Assembly: GCA_030248135.1 (NCBI GenBank)
Contig: JASANC010002219.1
Location: forward strand, 1 to 64,000
Length of the DNA stretch: 64,000 nucleotides
Reading direction: 5' to 3'
Source: Theristus sp. LFF4_11
Lineage: Eukaryota; Nematoda; Chromadorea; Monhysterida; Xyalidae
Shown here: positions 1-11,216 of the stretch, in pieces
How the letters are laid out: each line of letters starts with the position of its first letter
Position numbering within the stretch: position 1 is the stretch's first letter
The notes under the pieces: generated by a model
What the model was told of the DNA's origin: nothing
Seen by the model: the letters and a program-made list of their open reading frames with translations, nothing else
Database searches by the model: none
Made by a program: the position numbers and the translations under genes

Positions 1-255
1 GTAGGGTTGTTAAAAAAACAAAAATCGTCATTTTTGTTTTTTTTTAATTAAAAAAAAAATTCAAAAATCAAAGTTGTGCTAAATCAATCAGGGAGTCCGA
101 AGAACCACATATGATATGCAAGCGCCTCCCGAATGACTCCCGTATGGCGGAACTTTGCAGATTTTGTTTTGGTGACCTCAATTACCCCTTTTCCAAACCG
201 TCACCATGCCTCTTCTTGTGTTTTGACCCCCAAAACGTCACTAATTGTCCCCTGC

Positions 256-722
256 CATAGTTGTTCTGAGGGGGGCCGGGGGCCGGCCCCCCCCCAAAAA
301 TTTTTCGAATCTATCTCTATCAGACAGGTTTTTTCGGCTCAGCTATTATCTATCTAAAAAAAATTTTCAGCCAGCTATCTATCTGAAAAATTTTGTCTTC
401 GAAGACATAAAATGAGTCAATTTTTGACCAAAATTGACCATTTTTGCTCGTAATTCTTGAAAATTTCGCTAATTTTAGGTAAAATACGCGTTTATACTTG
501 AATTTTAGTGTATTTTTCGCATTATTTTGCTGTTTTTATAGCTTTTTAGCGTTTTAGCTATCTATCTATCAAATTTCAAAATTTTGACCGGCCCCCCCCC
601 CAAAGTCACATGGCCCCCCCCGCGGCCCCCCCCAAAATTTTCCAGCTATCTATCTATCTGGAAAATTTGCTCCAGCTATCTATATCGGCCCCCCCCAACC
701 CCTCGGCTCTGGAACAACTATG
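256..722 (+). mobile_element. hAT-like MITE (family 3, CATAGTTGTTC ends)
   Basis: The terminal inverted repeats are CATAGTTGTTC and GAACAACTATG. Flanks are TCCCCTGC and TCCCCAGC, an 8-bp target duplication with one mismatch. The filled site can be compared with the empty site TCCCCAGC in the sibling copies at 24,435 and 26,599. The interior has runs of C and repeated AGCTATCTATCTATC. Another copy lies at 23,480-23,924, with fragments near 10,634, 25,190 and 57,965-58,623. Confidence 0.75.
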
Positions 723-970
723 TCCCCAGCTAAGCTAATGCTGAAGTGAAGACAAACATACCGCCTTGAAATTCGATCAATTCTTCTGATGGTGTCGCGA
801 CGACACGACACGAAGCAGCAACCAGACAACCTAGCGCTTGCAAACGGAGCAGCGAGCACAATCGGACGCTCTGCGAAGCGAATCGTCACCTTATCTGCAT
901 CGGAAATGGTAGGCTAAGCTTTGGGACGCTCAAAAACTTCATCGCAGATGTTGTCGAAGCCTAAAATCAG

Positions 971-2959
971 GGGCATTGATAAAACTACAGACCCGCACCC
1001 GACCCGACCCGATAGAAATTGTGTGATAAAACTACAGACCCGATGTCGGGTCTGGTCTAGACCAGAAAAGCGTTGATAAAACTACAGACCCGATGTTTTT
1101 GAAAAAGTGCTCAAAATTTGAAAAAAATTCAAAAAAAATAAAATTGGTCCAAAATCGGCCAAAATAAGCGTAGTTGGCAGAAAACAGGTTTCAAATATAA
1201 AAAAACCGTTTTTGCTTGGCGGGAAATTCAAATATTGAATCTAAACGTATCTGGACACTTGTTTGCTTCACGCGGCTGATGTTACAACTTCCATATATGA
1301 CGGTGTGGCTCTACGAGTGACAAGAAAATACACGGAAGTGTGGGCTCTTATTGGCTGCTCATGTTATCGATTTCCCACGTGCATGAGCGTCGAATATGGA
1401 CTCAGGATTTCCTGGATTTCACGCGGTCACTTTTATTGGCTGCATGCGGCTGATGTTACACGTTTCCTATATGACTGAGTGTGGCTGTGCAAGCAACAAC
1501 ACACCACAGTGCTGGGCGTGCAGGGCTTTTGCTGTGCACTGATCCATTTTCTTGAAAGCTGTTACTTCCACTTGCTTTCTTGTAATAATTTTTGTTTTCT
1601 GACATGGCAAAACCAAAGCACATGGACGACATCAGCGCACAATTCTCCCACAGTAAAAACGACTATCTGATAAATCTTCAGGTCAGATAAGCATGCTTGG
1701 CCGGCTTGGCTAATTCGAACAGTTTTGAACTGCATAACGATAATATTTGAACAAAAACTGTAACTCAATCGGAAGGATCCCATGTTGCTTGTAGTTTGAA
1801 ACTTGCTGGCTTGAAGACTGAAAAGCTGAAACGCACAAGCATGGACAACTGCTGTGTTCATTTCATTTCATTTTATTTCGCGAACCGCAGGAACTCCGAT
1901 AAAACTGCATGAACAGCGTATCAAACGGAAACCTGTGTTGTTTGTTCCATGTGATTATTCTGGAGATGCATGCATACATATATAGTTACATTCATATGTG
2001 GTATGGCATTTGCTACCTAAAAATTCTGATTTGAAAAGCTTTTTGTCAAACTTAAAAAAATGATTTTGTGAAAGAAAGGGTCAATCTGCTTTAGAATCTG
2101 ATTTTTCCAATGTGTATGTTGTATTCCATGATTTTTTTTCCATTCACTACCATTACATGCATTGAGTTGTCAAATATCTGTTCTTTTTCAACATCCGCCA
2201 TTCTTTTTGTGTCTTTCATTGGCGGTTGTTTATTCGTATCACATTCAAAATGCGGCTTATCAGATAGTCGTTTTTACTGTGGGAGATTTGTGCGCTGATG
2301 TCGTCCATGTGCAATGGTTTTGCCATGTCAGAAAACAAAAATTATCACAAGAAAGCAAGTGGAAGTAACAGCTTTCAAGAAAATGGATCAGTGCACAGCA
2401 AAAGCCCTGCACGCCCAGCACTGTGGTGTGTTGTTGCTTGCACAGCCACACTCAGTCATATAGGAAACGTGTAACATCAGCCGCATGCAGCCAATAAAAG
2501 TGACCGCGTGAAATCCAGGAAATCCTGAGTCCATATTCGACGCTCATGCACGTGGGAAATCGATAACATGAGCAGCCAATAAGAGCCCACACTTCCGTGT
2601 ATTTTCTTGTCACTCGTAGAGCCACACCATCATATATGGAAGTTGTAACATCAGCCGCGTGAAGCAAACAAGTGTCCAGATACGTTTAGATTCAATATTT
2701 GAATTTCCCGCCAAGCAAAAACGTTTTTTTTATATTTGAAACCTGTTTTCTGCCAACTACGCTTATTTTGGCCGATTTTGGACCAATTTTATTTTTTTTG
2801 AATTTTTTTCAAATTTTGAGCACTTTTTCAAAAACATCGGGTCTGTAGTTTTATCAACGCTTTTCTGGTCTAGACCAGACCCGACATCGGGTCTGTAGTT
2901 TTATCACACAATTTCTATCGGGTCGGGTCGGGTGCGGGTCTGTAGTTTTATCAATGCCC
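971..2959. mobile_element. Foldback element with long inverted arms, MULE-like
   Basis: The element starts GGGCATTGATAAAACTACAG and ends with its reverse complement. Arms of about 700 bp (971-1672 and 2258-2959) are near-identical inverted copies around a 585-bp unique spacer. It is flanked by the 9-bp duplication TAAAATCAG (962-970 and 2960-2968), and sibling copies of the host MITE show this site once. A 9-bp duplication with long terminal repeats is typical of Mutator-like and Drosophila FB elements. No transposase is encoded. A solo arm fragment lies at about 26,070-26,250. Confidence 0.85.
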
Positions 2960-3179
2960 TAAAATCAGTCGGTAAAACGGCCCAAAATCGACTGCTAAAG
3001 GTTTTACGAGGTATAATCAAAGAAAATTTTTGTTGAACTTTCGAAAAATTGTGCCAAAATTGAGGTTTTCAGAGCATATTAGAGGAAAATTTTTCGAATT
3101 TTTTTTTTTTTAAATCGGCATTTTTTTTTAATCACTTTAAAAAAAAAATTCATTTTTGTTTAACAACCCTAGGGGGTGC

Positions 3180-3560
3180 ACGGGATCGCACGGGTAATAC
3201 AAAATTTTTGCCTTAGAAAAACACAGAAATTCTTGTAAAATACAGAATATTTTGTGCAAACAAGCTGCTTGTTTGGTCAGAAACAACAAAATCTATGCAG
3301 GGACAGACACAAACGTCAAGAAAAATGCAAAAATTACGGTATTTTTGGAAAAAATTGAGATGAGATTGACCACCGTGAGGGGGGGGGGGTGCGATCCCGT
3401 GTTTTCTCGCGGAGGGGGGTGGGGGGAGTCTAGTACCCGTGTCGAGGTAAAGGGGGGGAGGGGGGGTACACGGGTATCTGCCCGTGCACGGGCAGGATTT
3501 TCGGCGGAGGGGGGGGGGTGGGGTGGACCCCCCCCCCCCACCTACGGGTTAGAGGGCTTT
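3180..3560. repeat. Dispersed repeat (family 6) with G-tract tail
   Basis: A segment containing ACAAGCTGCTTGTTTGG and AAATGCAAAAATTACGGT recurs inverted at about 8,280-8,470 and at 52,030-52,178 plus 52,856-52,960. Here it ends in alternating G tracts. It gives the unoccupied version of the site hit by the 52,179 MITE. No protein-coding signal. Confidence 0.7.
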
Positions 3561-3599
3561 GAAAAATAATTTTTTGAAAGTTCAAAAAAAAAAAAAAAA

Positions 3600-3664
3600 T
3601 CGGCATTTTTGTTTTTTTTTAATCACTTTTTTTTTTAAATTTTCATTTTTGTTTAACAACCCTA
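3600..3664. mobile_element. Terminal fragment of family-1 hAT-like MITE
   Basis: This matches the last 65 bases or so of family 1, ending TTAACAACCCTA, directly followed by G-tract repeat. A similar terminal scrap is at about 6,945-6,971. Confidence 0.6.
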
Positions 3665-3795
3665 CTCCCCTCCCCTCAGTACCGAAGGCGAAAGCAAATT
3701 TTCGAGGGGGGGGGGTGTCGGGGAGTGTTTTCAGTGGGGGGGTGTCAGTCATGGTACAGTGACACCCCCCCCCCAGGCGTGGGCCATGGGGGGGT

Positions 3796-4831
3796 TAGGG
3801 TTAGGGGCTTTGAAAAAAAAATTTTTTTTTTTATTTTTTTTTCGTTTTTTTTTTAATTTGGATTTTTTTTTCAAACTTAAAAAAAAAAATTGAAAATTTT
3901 TTCTTCTACTTTGCTCTGAAAATTCGATTTATGGCATAATTTTTTGAAAGTTCAAACCAAATTTTCTTCCCAACTTCTTTGTGTGCTTAGGTACATGTCA
4001 TTATTTGGTCATTTTGACCGACGTACTCCATGTTTTTCGATTTGGATGACTTCTAGAGTCAATTTTTAGCGTTGAAATGACTTAACTGAATTGAAATATC
4101 GTTTCAGAAATCGTTTTCTTGCAACTTAGAACATGTTTTTTCAGTCGGTAGGCCATGAGATGAACATGATATCTTGTTGATTGGCGTACGTTATAGGTCT
4201 ACAATGGAGTTGTGCGATATATTGTTAAACAATTGGAGCGGGGATGTTGGTTAATACCACATCACACGACCGTTTTTCAGATACCCGATAACATGGCCAC
4301 ATGTTAAAACTTGCGTGCTGAGCTAAACTAACGTGTTAAACTTGCGTCTGTCAGTTGCCCGCAACGTGATCGCGAAATCATGGTACGTGTTTTCGATACG
4401 ATGATTTGAAGAGTGGGCTCTCGCCATGTGGCAGATAGCATAGCTGGTTGAACCTGAAAGTAAGTGTCTTGGGGGGGGGGGGCGACCGGGTCGACAGGGG
4501 TTGCCGACTTAGCTACAGCAAACAGGAATTTTTGAACACAGTCAAATTTTGGTAATTTTCTAAAGAGGAACAACTAAGAACGGTTCAATATTCAAGTACA
4601 CGTCGAAAATTGTCCTGTTTTACTGTTGAAAATGCAACTTTCCCTCTATGAAATGGACATAATTTCAATAAAACACGATTTTCGCTCTTATAGTTTTCCG
4701 GATCGTTCTGAAAATAGTCTAGATGAACTCAGCTCGACGAGACGCTTCGAACAAACCTAACTTGTAAAATAAAATTTTTTTTTTAATTTTTTTTTAATTT
4801 AAAAAAATCCGGATTTTTTTTCCTAACCCTA
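3796..4831. mobile_element. hAT-like MITE (family 2, TAGGGTTAGG ends)
   Basis: The ends are TAGGGTTAGGGG and TTCCTAACCCTA, and the flanks GGGGGGGT (3788-3795 and 4832-4839) are identical, giving an 8-bp target duplication inside a G tract. Partial copies occur at about 7,680-7,890, 28,160-28,495 and 57,116-57,960, the last inverted. The element is about 1,036 bp and has no open frame worth annotating. Confidence 0.8.
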
Positions 4832-4849
4832 GGGGGGGTGCACTATTGT

Positions 4850-5330
4850 AGAAAAATTTCTGGGGGGGGTGCACACCATGAGATTTTTTCGCTTAAATTT
4901 TGTAGGAAAAACGCTAAATTTTGCTGCAAAATCTTTGAAATTACAATGAAGAATGTCAAGTTACCATATATTTAGCTTATATTATAGACTTTAAGGACAA
5001 AAAGTCATGATTTTTGAGCAAAAATTCATGATTTTTGGGTGGTCCGAGAAAATTTTTGGGGGGTGTCACTGTTACTTAGGTCCATGTAGGGGGGGGTGGG
5101 TGGGGTGGGTGTCCAGCAAATTTCGAGGGGGGGGGTGTGGATGGTCCAGTGTCAGGTTTTGGGGGGTGGGTGTCGCGTGGCCCCCCCCCCCCCACCCCCC
5201 CCCCCGCGGAGGTCTCGGGTGCTCTGGGGGGGGTGTACCCCCCACCCCCCCTCGTCTTCGGTACTGCCTCCCCTCCTCCTTTTTGGAGGACAAAACCCCT
5301 CCCCTCCCCTCCTTCTACAAAAATTCAGAA
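4850..5330. repeat. G-tract repeat unit with AT-rich leader
   Basis: An AT-rich leader containing GCTGCAAAATCTTTGAAATT is followed by alternating runs of G and then C. The same order recurs near 26,300-26,598, 28,860-29,310, 29,690-30,040 and 56,185-56,351. Predicted proteins here are translations of G and C runs and are not genes. Confidence 0.75.
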
Positions 5331-5344
5331 AAATGCCAAATTTT

Positions 5345-5840
5345 GATTTTTAAGGATTACGGTAACTCCGGCAGTGGGTCTCGACACGAATTACACAGGT
5401 TACGGTAATTTTTGGTCTTGACACGAAGTTGCTGAAAACCACTTTGTTTCCTGTGAATAAGAGTTGAAACCTTTTAGAAACATGCAGCAATAACAGAATG
5501 TCAAAAAGTCGGATGTCAAGGATTACGGTAACTCTGCAGTGGGTCTCGACACGATTTTTTAAAAACGTCCCTGATTGCCAGAAAAAAGCTATTAGAATTA
5601 GCTATTAGAATAAAATTGAATGAATGAAAAAAAAAGAATGATAGATACCGTTCACATGATTGCATGAAACGGTTATATATCGGAAGTTTGGTCCCACGGG
5701 TTACGGTAGCGGTCGTTTTGGGACTTGACACGAAGTTGCTGAAAACCACTTTGTTTCTTGTGAATAACAGTTTTAGAAACATGCAGGATTATAACAAAAT
5801 GTCAAAAAATCAGATGTCAAAGTGTGCGCAAATATCAAGT
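5345..5840. repeat. Dispersed repeat with GTCTCGACACGA motifs (family 5)
   Basis: Motifs GATTACGGTAACTC, GTGGGTCTCGACACGA and TTGACACGAAGTTGCTG recur here, at about 52,264-52,770, 59,020-59,225 and 59,375-59,775 in both orientations. The palindromic arrangement suggests a MITE, but ends and a target duplication were not resolved. Confidence 0.55.
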
Positions 5841-6364
5841 TTTTTATTGAGTTGGTTGCAGCTAAAATTGCAGTTTGGAAGCATTCAAACGAGCATGAAA
5901 TAACAACAAACGAATAGTGCTAATGCACCACCGCCGCTGTACAGCCAACTTGCGAACGCACCGTACATAGAGTAAGAATACAACGGAAGAAAGCTATTTT
6001 TGTTTTACCGTGAAATTATGTCTGGGTTTTTTAATCGACTGTGTTCGGCCAGTTTCAGATGATCGCTGAAAATCAACTTGTTTTTTTTTGTTTTCATGTG
6101 CCTACTTTTGTTTTTTTACAGTCTATCTCGCTAAGCTTCAAACATTTCCACACTGTTCACACATTTCATTCTCAGCGTTGTATGTATGTTCTTGTCGTAT
6201 TGTGTGTCTTTCTTTCATTTTGTATATTTTTCCTCATTATGCATTAATTTTTATGCATCTCACCACACAGGCACGTTAATGTTCGGAGCATTTATAAAGT
6301 TGAATGTTTATTTCTAATGTTTGTGCTTTTTGTTACTGTATGACACGTGTGTCGCCTACATACA
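5841..6364. other. Gene-free stretch, nothing recognised
   Basis: AT-rich unique-looking sequence. Short frames are full of hydrophobic residues but have no plausible start, splice or domain context. Confidence 0.5.
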
Positions 6365-6811
6365 TACCGTATTACCTCTAATAAACCCCCATGGGGGTTT
6401 ATTTCTTCATCGACTTCTGGGGGTGGGGGTTTATTTTTTGGGGGGCTTTATTTTTGGGGGGGGGTTTATTTGGAAACCATTTTTAGGGGTGGGAAAAATG
6501 GCAAAAATACCTTCCATGGCAGGAAGGAAGTCGCAGAAACTTCTACTCTACATAGAAATTTCCTTTTACAACAGCCTTTTGTAATGAAATTACCATTAAC
6601 TCATCCATTTGGGGCCTTTGGTAGCACAATTTCATCATTTTCACTGCAACCAGCCACTGAATTCGCTGGGTATGTGTTTCAAACAGGTTTCAATAATCCC
6701 CCATGGGGGATTATTTTTGGGGGGGGATTATTTGGAAACTTGTCGAGGGGGTGGGGGTTTATTTTTGGGGGGGGTTTAATTTTGGGGGGGTTTAATAGAG
6801 GTAATACGGTA
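6365..6811. mobile_element. MITE with TACCGTATTACCTCTA ends (family 4)
   Basis: The left end TACCGTATTACCTCTA is mirrored by TAGAGGTAATACGGTA on the right. The outermost TA is compatible with a TA target site. CCCCCATGGGGG palindromes lie next to both ends and in the interior. A related copy is at about 11,217-11,658. Confidence 0.7.
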
Positions 6812-7079
6812 TTGCTTTTGACTCTGTTTAAATTTTAGCTGCTTTGCCATCTTTCGTTCATGCATACTTAAAAAAATTCAGGTTTGTTCAACAAATCTTC
6901 TTGTTTTCTACTGTTTTGTATTTAATTGTTATGTTTCAACTGACGATTTTTGTTTTTTTTAACAACCCTACACCTCACACCCCCCACTAAAATTTGGCAA
7001 ACACCCCCCTCACCCAAGGTCCCGCTTTTGCTAGTTGCTACTGTGTGTGACATTGCTTTATGCAACTTTACAAACATGT

Positions 7080-7340
7080 TTTGATAAAAAGTTCAAATTC
7101 AAGTTCAAGTTCAAGTCGACCCCCCCCCCACCCGAGCAACCCCCCCCCAAAACTTTGGTCCACACCCCCCATGCCCCAGTACCGAAGGCCAAAGCAAAAT
7201 TTTTGAGGAAGGGGGGGGGGTGTCGTCACGTGGGGGGGGGGGGGGGTGCCGAACATTTTTCAGTGGGGGGGGGGTGTCAGTCATGGTACAGTGACACCCC
7301 CCAGGCGTGGGCCATGGGGGTGCACTATTGTAGAAAAATT
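7080..7340. repeat. G/C-tract repeat cluster
   Basis: Runs of C then G surround the recurring phrase GTCAGTCATGGTACAGTGAC. The same phrase occurs at about 3,745, 28,805 and 29,670. No coding content. Confidence 0.65.
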
Positions 7341-7892
7341 TCTGAGGGGGGTGCAGATTTGTATACATTCTTAAAAGTGATTTTTTTGATTTTTGATCAG
7401 AGTTTGTGCCCTCCAAATGTTTTTTCAACACCAGCTTGTTCTTGGGTAAAGACATCGGCATTGCCCACATCCGGCACCCGATACAAAACAGTGATATTAT
7501 AGTTGTTTGTTTCATTCATTTCATTTTTTTGATAATTTTGTCATCATGTTACTTCTTTATCATTGTGTTTTTGTTAAAGGTGCTGCGCGTTAAATAAAAT
7601 CTTGAATCTTGAAAAAAAGGTTGCTTGCAATGAGTCGTTGTAGGTTCCTAATCCTAAGACCTAATCCTAAGCCAAACCTTTTTGATAAGATGAAAATGAT
7701 CAATTTAGTTTTTGCATTTTCGCTAAAAATTGACTCTAGAAGTCATGCAAATCGAAAAACATGGAGTACGTCGGTCAAAATGGCCAAAATAATGACATGT
7801 AATGAAATGACAAATAAAGTTGGGAAGAAAATTTGGTTTGAACTTTCAAAAAATTATGCCATAAATTGAATTTTCAAAAGCAAAGTAGGAAA

Positions 7893-8165
7893 ACTGCCGC
7901 CAGTGTAGCTCTCTACTCTAATAACTACACTCGTTTTCAACTAAAGCTTTCGGATTCGCTGCCCTGCGGGGATATAGCGACCGCAGGCCACCGAAACTGA
8001 AGTCGGGCTAAGATCACTGGTGCCCCCAGGACAGAGCGGGGCTTAGAGGCTGTCCCCCTCACGTGGCGAGGGTATTGGTTCCACGGGATGGTGAGCCCCG
8101 TTCCCCAATCCCACCGGAGTTTGGTACCTTCGGGTTTCCGGAATCGGTGGGGGGCGTGCTTCAAA
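7893..8165. other. GC-rich, foldable island of unknown identity
   Basis: A roughly 270-base GC-rich block sits abruptly in AT-rich repeats. Several stems are visible: AGTGTAG with CTACACT, CCTGCGG with CCGCAGG, and CCGGAGTTTGG closing near CCGG. Loops and stems are of RNA-gene size. I compared it by eye with U1-U6, 5S, 7SL and RNase P and found no convincing match. It could be an unrecognised non-coding RNA, a retroposed copy of one, or a structured transposon interior. Its final 16 bases, GGCGTGCTTCAAATAT, recur near 49,269. Confidence 0.4.
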
Positions 8166-8974
8166 TATTAAAAAAAAGAAATTCTTTTTTTTAAGTTTAA
8201 AAAAATCCAATTTAAAAAAAAACAAAAAAAAATATAATAAATTTTTTTTAAAACCCCTTACCCTTCCTCACCCCCTCCACGAGAAAACACGGGATCGCAC
8301 CCCCCCCCCTCACGGTGGTCAATCTCATGTCAATTTTTCCCAAAAATACCGTAATTTTTGCATTTTTCTTGACGTTCGTGTCTGTCCCTGCATAGATTGT
8401 TTTTTTCTGACCAAACAAGCAGCTTCTTTGTACAAAATATTCTGTATTTTACAAGTTTGAAAAAAAATCCAAATTAAAAAATAACAAATAAACATTTTAT
8501 AAAATATATATTTTATAAACATAAACATAACAAATTAAAAAATACCAAACAAATAAATTTTCAAAGCCCCTAGCCTTAGGTGCACACCCCCACCCTACCC
8601 ATGATATTTTTTCGGTACAATAGCGCTACATCGCTGAGCTCCTGAATAAATTCATGAATCACAAATTTCACTTTTCTCACATCACGTTGAAGCGCAGACA
8701 TTGCTGAATCGTCTGAAACGCAGACAAAGACAACTCGCGTCTTTTGCGGATTTTAGAACCTTTCGGTGAAATGATGCGAAGAGTGACAAGCATTTGAACT
8801 GTATGTGGTTGTGAAAGAAGGAAACTCGGATTTATTCGTTCATGGAATTTTTCACAGCAATCAGTTTTTTGAATGATCATGTTGACAATAAACATGTGTG
8901 CAACCAGTAACAGCAAACACATCGCACATCTTTCCAACAATTTCACCTTTCAATGGGCGACAGTATACACATCA

Positions 8975-10461
8975 TTATCTCGAACAATTTTTGTCAGTGG
9001 CATCCGTTAACGGACCATCGCACGACAAGCATAAAACTGGCTCTTCTGCGACGTCGGTCGGCATCAGTGCTTGCTGTTGATGGTATTTTTTTTGGCATGC
9101 CTGTTTTTGGCAACAAGGGAAAAATTAAATATTCGCATGGGATGGAATTCTTGTTCACTAATATATATGGGTTCTGGTCTGGTATTTACCCGCTGAAACA
9201 GTCGTTTCAGTTCAGGTGACGGTTCACTGATGTCAAACAAATACTCGACCATCGCTACCTCCATCGAAAGTTCGTGGCGCTTTTCGCTGCTCAAGTTCTG
9301 AATATCCGTGATAGAAGACATATGCTTGTTGCTTGACAATTTTACTGCTCATACTGTTCGTTTGATTAATCTGCTGTATCTCCATTATACTAAATTTACA
9401 ATTTGTGTGTCCGTTTCCATGGCACTTTGAAATTTGAATTGGCGCTCATTTTTGCTATTAAAAGAGTAGCATGAACTATTTATAACAGAACAATGGCTAA
9501 TCTTACTACGATTTGCGTACCGCGTTTCCACTGAGTTGCGCCTGGGCATCCTGCAATTTTTCGCGCATTTCTTTGCAGCATTTGCTGCAGAAGTCCACCT
9601 TGAACGTTTCGGACAGCGAGAAATCTGAACTGTACGTGCCGACGCTACTGATCGTCGGTGTGCTTGTCTGAGCACAAAATCAAACTATTTGAAGACACTT
9701 GTTATCAAAGAGGCAACTGAGACACTGTGCTGCGCTACCAGCTCAACGCCTGAGGGCGCTTCACTCTCGTGTTCGTTCATCAGTTCCTCGTCGAGTACCA
9801 TCTCCTGCACATCATTCTGTGTCTGGTCGCTGATGATCTGTTCTGTTTGAGTCTGTTGGATGCTGTGCGAGTCTGACAAGATAAAAAACGTCAATTTCAG
9901 AATAAAATATTTTATACGCATGCAAAAAATTGATAACCACTGCGAAGGCTTAGTGCGCGGGCGGTTGCTGCGGTTGGCGAACGGGCTCTTTCTTCTGAGA
10001 TCTTCGATAACAAACTCGTGAAACCAAGACTCTCGCTGTCGCCGTTGTACGTCACCGTGCAGCAGTCGCCTGCGTATATTAGTAACCATTTTTGTTTATT
10101 CATCAAATTTTAGCACGCAATTATTCAACTCACAAGCGTAGCTGGTCTGTTCAACGGTCTGGGCACCAGTTTTCTGCAGCTTGTCACCACGATCGTCCGG
10201 TTGAGCAGAGCGAGCCTGGCAGATTTGAAATTTTTTATGTTTCCCATGACTTTGAAAATTGAATTTTGAAAATTTGAAAATTTCTTCACTGAAAATGGCT
10301 GCAACAGGTTTACCTGAGCAATGGGCACTTCGATGTTTGGCATGGTGCTCTTCACATGGGACACATGTTGCGACTGTCGCACAAACACGATTGTGGGGGG
10401 TTCTGAGTCACGCGCCGTTGACACTGCGGTGCTGGTCAACGATTTTGCCGTCGATAAAAGA
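8975..10461 (-). CDS. Uncharacterised cysteine-pair protein, 5' end unresolved
   Basis: Seven exons join without a phase error: 10461-10314, 10215-10134, 10069-9941, 9872-9739, 9667-9521, 9297-9190 and 9073-8975, ending in TAA. The product is a soluble, polar protein of at least 280 residues. Visible features are cysteine clusters (CDCC, then DFCSKCCKEM, then near the C-terminus LCLSCDGPL), a Gln/Thr-rich acidic middle (HSIQQTQTEQ) and a short helical segment, SEKRHELSMEVAMVEYLF. No membrane segment is seen. The third exon could be read in another frame, but phase from exon two selects the frame containing SLGFTSLLSKI. The donor of exon four (CTG before GTAGCG) is my choice among alternatives. 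Family-3 MITE sequence starts 175 bases upstream, and I could not find the initiator. I do not recognise the family. Confidence 0.6.
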
Positions 10462-10633
10462 CTGAAACGTAAATGTTTGAAAGTCTCTGTACACAGTATT
10501 GGTTAACATGTGTGAGTGCCAACAGGTGGCAGATAGTCTGCAGTTTGGTACGTTGACACAACGTGCGAACCCACCGTCAAGCAACGTCCACAGTTGCAGT
10601 GAAAACGCACGTTGCTTCACAGTTCATACTGCA

Positions 10634-10740
10634 CCATAGTTGTTCTAGGGGGGGGGGCCTGGGGAGGCGCCCCCCCCCCCAAAAAAAAAGTTTTGAATCT
10701 GTCTTTATCAGATTTTTCAGCTCAACTATCTGTCAAAAAG
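10634..10740 (+). mobile_element. Left-end fragment of family-3 MITE
   Basis: CATAGTTGTTCTAGG is followed by G and C runs and TTGAATCTGTC, as in other family-3 copies; the right end is missing. Confidence 0.55.
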
Positions 10741-11216
10741 GCCTCGCTTCGGTTAGGATAAGCGGTTAAAAGAGCGACGGGTAGCAAAAAGAAAGTGGGC
10801 GTTTTACAACGGGTGTTCAGAAAAGTGTTGCTTTTTGTATTAGAAAAACAATTGGTTCTTTGAAAGCGAGTATTAAAATGTCCCTTCTTGTCTTCCGTTT
10901 GTTTATAACTTCCACACCGTTTATCCGTTTTAGCTGAAATTTGGATATGTTTTACTTGTATACCTAGCAGTTGTCGCCAAGAAGTTTTATTCTGAACCGA
11001 TTAGAAACGCAGAAGTTAGGGCTTTTAGTTATGATTAAACGCTTTGTTTACTTTGATGAGTGTTGATTTGTTTGAAATGGTGATTTGCACTTGATCAGCT
11101 AGTTGGATATGTTATAGAGTTACACTGTAGGTCAAAAATTAATTGGTTTGAATTGCAGCTAACTTAAATTGGAAAAATGGGCGCCAAATTGAGAAGTGTC
11201 ACACCCAGGCAAAGTA
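10741..11216. other. Gene-free stretch, nothing recognised
   Basis: AT-rich sequence with no credible exon or repeat end. Confidence 0.5.

Larger units (their letters stand above)
2..3171 (+). mobile_element. hAT-like MITE (family 1), interrupted by two nested elements
   Basis: The ends read TAGGGTTGTTAA on the left and TTAACAACCCTA on the right. Uninterrupted copies at 24,435, 26,599, 27,380 and 56,352 are about 710 to 745 bp, so this copy is expanded by a CATAGTTGTTC element (256-722) and a 2 kb foldback element (971-2959). Only one base of left flank is inside the window and it does not match the right flank, so the target duplication cannot be confirmed here. It has no coding capacity; short ORFs inside are chance. 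Confidence 0.8.

Noticed and set aside
1263..2667. Identical 71-codon ORFs on opposite strands at 1,263-1,478 and 2,452-2,667
   Set aside because: They are the two arms of the foldback element translated in opposite directions; there is no start context or domain.
3293..5408. Pro/Gly-rich ORFs in the G-tract regions
   Set aside because: They are translations of G and C homopolymers, appear in several frames at once, and shift frame with run length.
7937..8164. 75-codon minus-strand ORF across the GC-rich island
   Set aside because: Stems and loops explain the composition better; the frame has no start context, splice sites or domain.
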